NCBI GenBank assembly: GCA_963556695.1
Contig: CAUWAG010000003.1
Coordinates: 7,874,001 to 7,938,000, forward strand
Origin: Anthostomella pinea
Taxonomy: Eukaryota > Ascomycota > Sordariomycetes > Xylariales > Xylariaceae
Direction of reading: 5' to 3'
Length of the DNA stretch: 64,000 nucleotides
Shown here: one piece after another, positions 56,353-64,000 of the stretch
How the letters are laid out: each line of letters begins with the position of its first letter
Position numbering within the stretch: position 1 is the stretch's first letter
Translations under genes and position numbers: made by a program
The notes under the pieces: model-generated
Seen by the model: only the letters and a program-made list of their open reading frames with translations
What the model was told of the DNA's origin: nothing
Database searches by the model: none

Positions 56353-56869
56353 ATGGCACAAACGAACGCATCCCTCCTCCCGCTCATCCCTCGGGTTTTC
56401 TTCCTCTTCCTCGAACCAGTACTCGTGTACGGCGCTCCTCTTCAATGCGTTACTCGCAACTGACAGCCCTGACAGTACGTATGGCGGTCTCATGCAATAT
56501 GCCACCTCCCACGACATCTTGGGGCTATCGGCCTCCAACGGGCCCCTGCCAACCCCAACCCTGCTCATGCCGTCGCTGTCCGCAAGCTACCTGTTCAGCA
56601 TGATGCTCTACGGCCTCATCATCCTGCTCGCCTCGCCGCCGAACAAGCGGCTCGTGCAGCTGCACATAGGCGTCCTGATCCTGGCCGACTTCACCCACTG
56701 GGCCGGGCTCTTCTCGACAATAGCGCGGAGCGACCCTCGCGGATGGCCTGCCGTGCTTGACACGAGCGCGTGGAGCCCGGAGACTTGGACTCTGGCGATT
56801 TACCCTATTTATACGCTGGCCATCAAGTTCGCGACTCTGGCTGGGGTGTTTGGGAAGATCAAGGGCTAG
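56353..56869 (+). CDS. Small fungal membrane protein (DUF7704-like), frame uncertain
   Basis: The N-terminus MAQTNASLLPLIPRVFFLFL plus EP and the C-terminal part (SYLFSMMLYGLIILLASPPN, FTHWAGLFSTIA, YPIYTLAIKFATLAGVFG) match a fungal family of small four-helix membrane proteins that I know as DUF7704 (from memory). The two parts lie in different frames. One solution is an intron, 56427-56475, giving exons 56353-56426 and 56476-56869 and 155 residues. The other is a one-base shift near 56435, because reading the second frame upstream gives LLFNALLATDSPDSTYGGLM without stops and continues the family pattern better. So the gene may be frameshifted or the assembly may have an indel. Function unknown. 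Confidence 0.5.
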
Positions 56870-58652
56870 GCCGTCGTCTGGTGGAAGACGGGTAGTCGTT
56901 GTAAAAAGCTTCATGTTCAAGGCTGCTGCCACGGTGAGCGAAGGTCATGCAAGGGGTCAATGGCGTGAACGTGGAAGCAGCAGATCTGGATCTAGTCGTG
57001 CACCCGGGCAACGGCAATTAAAAACCTTGATGTCTAGGTAGCTACAGCTTCGATCCGTAAAGTCGCGAAGTAGTAATTCATGAATATCGATTTCAGGGGC
57101 ATGTTCCTCCAACCATAAACCGGACCGTAGGTACCGGCTATGCTTCGCGATCCGTTAAAGAAAGGAGGGGGAGGAGAGAGGCCTACAGACATTCACACCA
57201 CAGACATCAGTATCGGAAGCGACGCGAAATGGCTGCTGCATAAAGGCTCCGGGTAGAGTCCCATATCACGTCAAGGGCTAGCAGCCAGCCAGATGCCACA
57301 TCGATATAAGGGTTAGCCTTCTTACAGCTATCGGGCGGCAGCATCGCTGAGGCGCAACAGAGTCGGCATGGCCCTCTTTATCGCGTAGCCCCTTCCCCGC
57401 AAGTGCAGCCAGAATGGATTGTTCGCAAGGCCATAATTCCCAGTCGGTCTCCGGCAAGCGCGAGGTAATTTTGAACCCTTCACGCGACTCTCAAGTGCCT
57501 GTTTCACTGAGGTCAATGCCTTGTATCGACGATGTGTGGGATCCATGAGGACCCTGGGTGATTGATAGGACGTCGTTCGATAGGCTTGATGTCCTGGCCG
57601 GCCATAAGGGTCAAGGCGTATGGCCTCGTCTTGTCTTGTTTTGTCGTGTCTTTTCTGGGTTTCTTTTTTGCTACGCATTGCAGTAGTGACTCTTCAGAGA
57701 GCCCAGTGTGTTACATGGTGCAGTCAGAAGCGCGTCGAAGTGCTCAACATGGCCCGAAGAGCACTGCCTCATATTGGTTCCTGGTATGACAACAGACACT
57801 TTCATGACGACGGATCTATCCTCAAAAGCGACATCCCCGATGTCTGCCTGAGGACCCTTCCACCATCTGGTGTTGTGGCTGCGGTGCGGGCTTGCATGTT
57901 GGGCTGCCCATACGCCCTACTTTCCACAGGTTCTGGCCACTTCACTGGCCACCCCTAACGTTATAGGCTTTTTCCACGTCAGAGCCCCTACGTAAAGATG
58001 GACATGTGTCAGGTTAGGCTCAACTGATTCAACAAGGTCCGTGGTTTGCATGCGATGAGCCATACAGAATATGACTAGACCGCCCCAGACGGAAAAGTGC
58101 ATAGTCGTTGAAAGACAATGGGCACGACTGCCTCAGCTTAGCTTCTAGTAGGCTCAGTAAAACGATTGCATAGAACAAGTTTGGGGTGATTTCTCTTGTC
58201 TATATACGGGAAGCACACCAAACATCTGGTCGAAAGGGGCCTTGCATTGGGTATATGAGGAGAGCAAGGGGCATCTCTGTGCTCGATCATATGAATTAGA
58301 AATATCACACTTTGACCCATATTCGAACAAATGCGCAACTTTCACATTCATATCACCGGTGGGGTGAGGTTGGACAATAGGTAGTTGGATCATGAACTAT
58401 ATGTGCCATTGTGTTGCCCCAAACAGTGGTCTCGTTGCTACAGTCACATTGTCCTGGGCAACCAACAATGCACGAGAACTAGCATTACTCTCAGTACAAA
58501 TATTGCAGTGGCCCTCCCTTGAATTTTTTCCTTCGTCTTCTCTCCAGGCCACATCACGGGCGCCTGCCAAACCATCAAATTGACTGGTGGTCTACTATCT
58601 TCAACATCCACCATACAACCTCCTACCACATACCAACACCCAGTCCATCAAT
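56870..58652. other. Gene-poor region
   Basis: No well supported gene. An ORF at 57620-57958 starts with a signal-like hydrophobic stretch, but has no recognisable family; it is listed as a weak finding. The rest is broken. Confidence 0.4.
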
Positions 58653-59755
58653 ATGGGGTCACCAGAAGTAGACCCAGCCATATAGGATCCAAATGGATCC
58701 CGCAGCCCCTCTCCCGATCTCGAGGGAGATAAGCCGTACGCGCGATACGTCGTTAACGGATTGCTCCAAAAACGCAGCCGGAGAGTACTAGAGCAACAGG
58801 TATGTGTTTTCATAATAAGTGAGGACTTTTGGAAGAATCTAATGGAGAAACAGGTATCTGCAATCAGGGACCGGGCCATTGCCACCACGGACATTGGAGA
58901 GCGAGCTGCCACGATCGAAGCTGTCATCCTGAAGAACAACCAGGCATTCCAGACGAACGTGCTGAATCCGAGTGCGACGCCATTCAATCCGGCGCCTCAG
59001 GAATACCATGCACCTGATACAATTTCACGCAATCACCAGGCCTTGGACGCTGCGGCTGCTCCTCCGGCGCAGGAGAGATACGTCGTTCCGCACCGCCGAT
59101 TCGAAGAGCGGTTCAACCCCAACTACAGGGGCAACCCAGGAGACCCTCTAAACCAGTCTGTAGGAATACCGCTCCATATGAGTACCTCCTTATGGGTAAC
59201 AGGCCTACCCGGAGATTGTACGGTGCACGAATTGCTCGAGCCTATCCGCAACATCGGGAAAGTGTATTTCGTCCACATCAACCGTCCTTTGGCGACCATA
59301 CCGACTTCAGCCGCAAAGATCGTGATGTGGACCGTCGAAGGAAAGACAGATTCATCGACTTCTCCGCCAGAGGCGCCTTTCAGGTCCGAGATTATCAACT
59401 AAAGGCTGAAATGAATCGGATTCGGACCAAGACACATGAAGAGTCTGATCGCTCGCGAGTACTTATCATCAAAGGACCGAGCACTCTTATCAATCGCGAC
59501 CACTTGGACGCGATATCCTCAGCAAAGTTTACGTACGCTACAGACGAGGTTATAACACGCCGAGAAAACGCGGACACCACGGAACTAGAATGGAGATTCG
59601 GCAGCTACTGCGCGCAAGCCGCGCAGGCCTATATCACTTTAGTGACTGCAGTCAATGGAGGTGTAGTCCGTAACCAACTGCTTGACGACGGTAACCGGGC
59701 CATTTGGTCCCGAGTTCCAGTTCGTTGGGGTGACGACCCGTGTGGGCACCTTTAA
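58653..59755 (+). pseudogene. RRM-like protein gene, copy A, broken
   Basis: An ATG at 58653 is in frame with a TAG ten codons later, after which the same frame continues GDKPYARYVVNGLLQKRSRR. A 54-nt intron (58800-58853) and then a long stretch lead to an RRM-like fold: SLWVTGLPGDCTVHELLEPI, then IGKVYFVHINRP and TSAAKIVMWTVEGK. At about 59345 the frame shifts by one base, and the second frame (to 59755) continues KDRFIDFSARGAFQ, SRVLIIKGPSTLINRDHL and IWSRVPVRWGDDP. The second frame aligns with copy C at 61133, which is uninterrupted there, so the shift is real damage or an assembly indel. These RRM-like proteins are expanded in Sordariomycetes; their RNA targets are unknown. Confidence 0.6.
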
Positions 59756-60718
59756 TGGTAACCATGTGCTGCGTCCCCAGTGCGCCTTAGTTCCTGGCTG
59801 GTCGCAATTCGGGGTGGATTTTCTGAAGCATCGAGGTTCTCCACCAGAGTGGTGCTTGCTACAAGTCGTGCAATAGGGCCAATTAGCTGGATGGTTCTTC
59901 TCCCAAAGAGCGCAATCGATCTTGGCGTTGCTTCTTCTCTTGATGGCATCAAAAGAGAGAGATCAGGTCGTTTTCCTCAAGGCCGGGACCGCTTGATCAC
60001 CTCCTTCTCGAAGGACTCCCATGTCAGTGTGCCTTTCTCGAGATCACGCTCAAGGAAGGAATGCCACTGCGGGTACCCGTATTCAGAAGGAGATGTGGAG
60101 GACTTAGGGGCTAACTTGGGTGAAAGAACCCAGGATTTTGTACGATAGATAGACAAATTTCATTCATTCATTCAGAATTATGAGCATCTCTGACCATCAC
60201 GCCTCATTACATTGAGACATCCCAATCCCTAACTTCTCACAAGTCTTATATACACGAAGGGGTTATACATGGTTGACTCTATGGTCCAGCAAGGGCTAGG
60301 GCTCGCGGAGGGTCCGTTTCCAATCTCGTCTCACTGGAATGGTCACGTTATTCATCCCTTCTAAATTTCATAATTCATCAATGCGACGACGCTTAGTTGT
60401 TCCGAGGTAGATAACTAATTTTCTTGCTACAGCTAGCTTCTAGCTATATAAACCTCAGATAACAACAATGACTTGATTTCAAATCCTAAGAGATTTTCTC
60501 TTCACTCACATCAACTCGCCACTTGAAGGCCCAAGGCAGCTCACTCTAGAGGCCGACCACCTAAGGCCAAAGTTGTCAATGACCACTCTAGAGCGTGTGT
60601 CTCAGCAAGAACGTCCTCAAAGCAATCGAGGAGGGCAATCTAGAGGACGCTTTAAAGCAGCGGAACCACATCCACGGATGGTCCACCTCGAAATGAGAGG
60701 CAGAGAGACCGACGCAAG
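59756..60718. other. Spacer between RRM-like copies
   Basis: No supportable gene; short frames only. AT content rises between 60140 and 60480. Confidence 0.4.
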
Positions 60719-60823
60719 AGAAGCTCGGCAGCGAAACTTGTTTTCAGGGATAAAGAAGGAAAGAATCGGTTCTTGGCCTTCGTCGCCGCAGCACATCCCT
60801 TTGGGTGGATGGCCTTTCGGAAC
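60719..60823 (+). pseudogene. RRM-like fragment, copy B
   Basis: 35 codons read RSSAAKLVFRDKEGKNRFLA, then FVAAAHPFGW. They match the second half of the RRM of copy C (SSAAKIVFWDTDGKNRFLAL) at protein and DNA level. Nothing of the rest of the gene is recognisable on either side. Confidence 0.65.
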
Positions 60824-61132
60824 ACTGTTCCTGCCGGGAGTTGTTTGCAGACCTGCATCTCTTCTCTCCTGAAAAATATTGCATAATAGTCGTGCCACGT
60901 CTGCATGCATTTACCACCTTCCAGCTCTGTTCTGACTGGCTTTGACATCTGCACCTCACCACCACCTCTTCCTCAACGCAACCACAGAACGATCATCCTG
61001 TGCATTGGTTGCAACATAACCTCCTAACCCATTTCTTTTTGGCATTCTCTGCTCGAGCCTCTGCCTTACCTTTCCTCAACTTGCTCTGCCTTAGGGACCA
61101 CGGTTACCCAACTTTCTTGCTCACCCACCATC
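60824..61132. other. Spacer, possible leader of copy C
   Basis: C/T-rich, no coding signal. Confidence 0.35.
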
Positions 61133-61666
61133 TTGACTTCTCTCAACTCGCTCTCCTTCGAACCCAAGGTCGGAAAGGTCTATTTCGCACATATCAACCC
61201 GCCGCCCGCGGGCAACAAAAGCTCGGCCGCAAAAATTGTGTTCTGGGATACAGATGGGAAAAATCGGTTCCTGGCCCTGGTTGCAGCTGGGGAGTTCAGG
61301 CCCGGGGGGCGTACGCCGGTTGTCAAGTTGCACCGGGTATTGACCAAGTCGGAGCCGGAATCTGTTCGGTCCCGAGTCCTGCTGTTAGACGGCCCTAGTT
61401 CCATTATTAATCGCGAGCACCTGGATGAGGTTTTTTCGCAAAACTTCACCTACCTCACTGAGGATGTTGTGGTCCTTTGCACAACGGGCAAACACACAGG
61501 CTACCCAAGCGTACCATTTTTAGCCAAGACGGCCGCCTACAAAGGAGTCGTCGGTGATGACCGACTGGAAGGAGAAAAACGCAAAATGTGGTCTCGCGTT
61601 GAAGTCCGCTGCGGCCGAAACCCCTCGGCACGTAAAGAATGCTACATCTACCTGCCTTCACGTTGA
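61133..61666 (+). pseudogene. RRM-like protein, copy C, 5'-truncated
   Basis: Open frame of 178 codons without an ATG at its head. It enters in the middle of the RRM: EPKVGKVYFAHINPPPAGNK, then SSAAKIVFWDTDGKNRFLAL, SRVLLLDGPSSIINREHL, NFTYLTEDVVVL and MWSRVEVRCGRNPS. The half-RRM and the following domain are colinear with copy A (IGKVYF, SRVLIIKGPSTLINRDHL, IWSRVPVRW). The first beta-alpha unit (LWVTGLPGDCTVHELL in copy A) is missing; unseen upstream exons or truncation could explain it. A few codons after the stop, another frame reads DNDTEEAIVKFVNEKTARRL, perhaps the old C-terminus. Confidence 0.55.
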
Positions 61667-61793
61667 AGGTGACCAACGACAACGACACCGAAGAGGCTAT
61701 CGTGAAGTTCGTCAACGAGAAGACAGCACGCCGTCTTCGTTAAGGAAATGTGCATGACGACGAACCTCGCCGTTTTCGGGAAGAAACAAATGC

Positions 61794-62417
61794 ATGACGA
61801 GTCGTATCACAAGGCTGATGGCAACGGTGGGAAGAAGGTGCACTAACGGCTGGACACAAGGAGCTCGTATATGTAATGACGCAAACCGCCTGCGGTATCA
61901 AATTTCTTACCGAGCACGTAGAGAGGCTCGAGTCCAGCAGCATCACGAAGAACGACCCTCTCAACCCCCTGCGAAGCGCATGAAGACTGGCAAAAAGACC
62001 ATGGCCATCGACATCATCAAGTTCTCGTTCATGACGCACCGCACCTGCGACGGGGAGGTCCCTCAAACCTTGCGAAGTACCCTGGACAAGGTGGGGTGTC
62101 TGAGGGCTATTCCCACAGTCACTCGTCCTCAACCACCACTGTTGCGTCGTTCCCTGCCGCCGCAGACACTGAGCGGCAAGCCTCCTGCGGTGAGCCTGCG
62201 TGTGCTCTACGAGGCATCAAAGGCCAACGCAGACCGGATGCTGGAGGAGCACAAGAAGAATGAAGAGGCCCTCGAGGCCAAACAAAAGGAGGCTGATGAG
62301 ATGAAGCCACGTAATGATGCGGTAGAGGTCCCCCTTGTAAGCGACGACGCGGCGGCAGCCGAAAGTCCGTTGGGGCCGCAACCCCTTGGCACGTGTATGA
62401 ATTACCTACCTACGTAG
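61794..62417 (+). CDS. Hypothetical protein with C-terminal coiled coil
   Basis: Single open frame of 207 residues starting with ATG at 61794. No known domain. The first 80 residues are basic (YRARREARVQQHHEERPSQP, then PAKRMKTGKKT), the middle is proline-rich, and a charged helix with coiled-coil character (ANADRMLEEHKKNEEALEAK) precedes an acidic end. It lies between decayed RRM-like copies and the AT-rich edge, so it may be a fragment. Composition is GC-rich like genes to the left. I keep it as possible. Confidence 0.35.
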   Translation: MTSRITRLMATVGRRCTNGWTQGARICNDANRLRYQISYRARREARVQQHHEERPSQPPAKRMKTGKKTMAIDIIKFSFMTHRTCDGEVPQTLRSTLDKVGCLRAIPTVTRPQPPLLRRSLPPQTLSGKPPAVSLRVLYEASKANADRMLEEHKKNEEALEAKQKEADEMKPRNDAVEVPLVSDDAAAAESPLGPQPLGTCMNYLPT

Positions 62418-62740
62418 ATAACACAATATTATGCCCTGGCGATCATATCTGCTCCCCTTTTCCCATCTCCCTGCATCTTAAGTCACAGTGAACTGCAATA
62501 CAATACCTCGTGATCGTGACAACTCCTTGATGTGCTACGCAATGCTCAAAGCCTCGACAGTGTGTGGTGGCAGGGCTGGCAGGATCCGACTGAAGCACGT
62601 ATTGCACTGTATGTTCGACGCCAAATTTCTCATCTCACAGTATCGGACGGTATATAAACTTATTGCGAGCAGTATCCATCTGTCTATGTAAGCAGTATGT
62701 AGGGATCAGCCACGCTATCGGGTCGTATAAGGACCTATAA
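62418..62740. other. Transition to AT-rich DNA
   Basis: No gene. Normal base composition gives way to AT-rich sequence over about 300 bp. Confidence 0.5.
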
Positions 62741-64000
62741 AGGACTTAAGTATATTTTACCACCAACAAACCATTGATAAACCTTTTTTAAATATAATGA
62801 CGCTATTACGTTTATACTATATTTATTAATTTATAAATAATGTTTTTATAACAATATTTTTTTTAATTCGGATATTAATAATTAATAAAAGCATCTTTTA
62901 ACTAATAATTGATTAAAAGATACTTACACTTACGACCGTTTTTAATACTGACAAACCGTACTTAAATTATAAACGCATATTATCCAAAAATAAGTAAAGG
63001 CAAATTATTGAAAACTTTTTAAACTATATTAATTATTTAAAAGGTATAAATTAAAAAATAACCAGAAAAAATATTAACTTTTTAACCTAATAAATAACTA
63101 TTTAAAAATGCTTATAAAATTAATTCGATTAAATAATTGTTAAAAACGATTTGTTTAAGCTTATGAAAAAGCAAGTAAAGTATATAAATAAGAAAATCCG
63201 GCGTAGATTTACTAATAAACTTAAGAAGATTAAAAATCTTAAAATATTCTATAAAAGTACTATAAACCTTAAATTTAATAAGAATGTTATTAATAAAAGG
63301 TAACTTAAAAGCCATTAAAAGATAAAAGTAACTTTTATATTTATATATATGTATATAATTCAGTTTTATTGAACATTATAACGTTTGTCTATTAATAACG
63401 TTAATATTAGTTATAACGAAGATTATATATTAAGCCTTAACTTTTAAAAAATCAGAATGTTATTAACTTTTTATAACTTTAATTTTTATTATTATTATCA
63501 ACCTTTTCGTTATTAAATTATAACGAAAAGTTAAAAGTAAAGTAATTACCAACGGTATACGCGCTACCGTAAAAAAACTGTTAAATCTTTAATCTTAAAA
63601 CTGAAAACTGAAAAACCTTTAATAAGTTTTTAAAAAGTAAAACTGCATTCCTAGCAAAATAGAAACTAAAAACAATCCGGTTTAAAAACCTTATTATAAA
63701 TAAAAATTAAATAAAAATTAATCGTTTATATAACTTCTCATCGATTTTTTCTTATTTTTCGTTATTATTGAATAAAGTTGATATTTTTTTTTTTAGTTCT
63801 ATTACCGTTAGAAAATGATAAATTATTACGTTAAAAAAGGCTTGAAAAGTACAAGAAAAATACAAGCTTAAATAAAACGATTCGACTTTAAACCTTGTCT
63901 TAATGCATATTTTAAAAAATCTATTTAATTAAATTTGCTATAAAAAAGCGCTCTTTTTCGCCTTACACGATATTAATTTGAAAAGAACAGGGCTAATAAA
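62741..64000. other. Very AT-rich block (RIP-like), continues past the edge
   Basis: Nearly all A and T with many TpA steps, few G or C, and no frame above about 65 codons. In ascomycetes this is typical of repeats destroyed by repeat-induced point mutation, often near telomeres or centromeres. The parent element cannot be recognised. It extends beyond the window. Confidence 0.75.

Noticed and set aside
63112..63315. 67-codon minus-strand frame in the AT-rich block
   Set aside because: Composition of I, L, K, N and F only, as expected by chance in AT-rich sequence.

Overview
The window is nuclear DNA of a filamentous ascomycete (Pezizomycotina, probably Sordariomycetes; this is inferred from gene families, not from a marker). 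The signs are short GT-AG introns of about 50-75 nt with CTRAY-type branch sites, a Zn2Cys6 regulator, a QutR-type quinate repressor, fungal 2EXR, asteroid and multi-pass membrane families, Tad-like LINE debris, and an extremely AT-rich edge that looks like a RIP-mutated repeat. No prokaryotic features are present. Exon boundaries were worked out by hand from reading phase, splice signals and remembered family alignments.

Layout. 0.4-5.2 kb holds a Sec14/CRAL-TRIO lipid-transfer protein, an MDP-1 type HAD phosphatase and an extradiol-dioxygenase-like VOC protein. 6.6-11.3 kb holds a Zn2Cys6 factor divergent from a QutR-like protein built from three AROM-derived domains with degenerate kinase and dehydroquinase active sites. 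13-15.6 kb has a two-zinc-finger protein and a secreted alpha/beta hydrolase. 15.8-17.4 kb is damaged: a 5'-truncated LINE sits in a small-protein gene, followed by a tRNA-like sequence. 17.7-23.9 kb carries two multi-pass membrane proteins and a conserved hypothetical. After about 3.6 kb without genes come a 2EXR gene (27.5-28.9 kb) and a repeat graveyard (29-32 kb) with a second LINE copy in the opposite orientation, a SNF2-like relic and minisatellites.

33.3-55.8 kb is the core housekeeping part: BUD13/CWC26 splicing factor, TFIIF alpha subunit, a Cid1-family nucleotidyltransferase, a large OTU-like protein with internal repeats, PRPP synthetase PRS1 and an asteroid/XPG-like protein. The most unusual structure is just 3' of the TFIIF alpha stop codon. 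The last 81 codons, which encode the C-terminal winged helix, are duplicated in tandem, in the same frame, open and strongly diverged, mostly by amino-acid-changing differences. Another unusual locus is the OTU-like gene, preceded by a pyrimidine-rich leader of diverged direct repeats and carrying a 12-residue repeat array inside.

56.3-62.4 kb decays towards the right edge: a small membrane protein with a frame problem, then three partial copies of one RRM-like gene family in about 3 kb, at least one broken by a stop and a frameshift. From about 62.7 kb the sequence turns very AT-rich with no credible genes. I saw no CRISPR array, no biosynthetic cluster and no complete mobile element.
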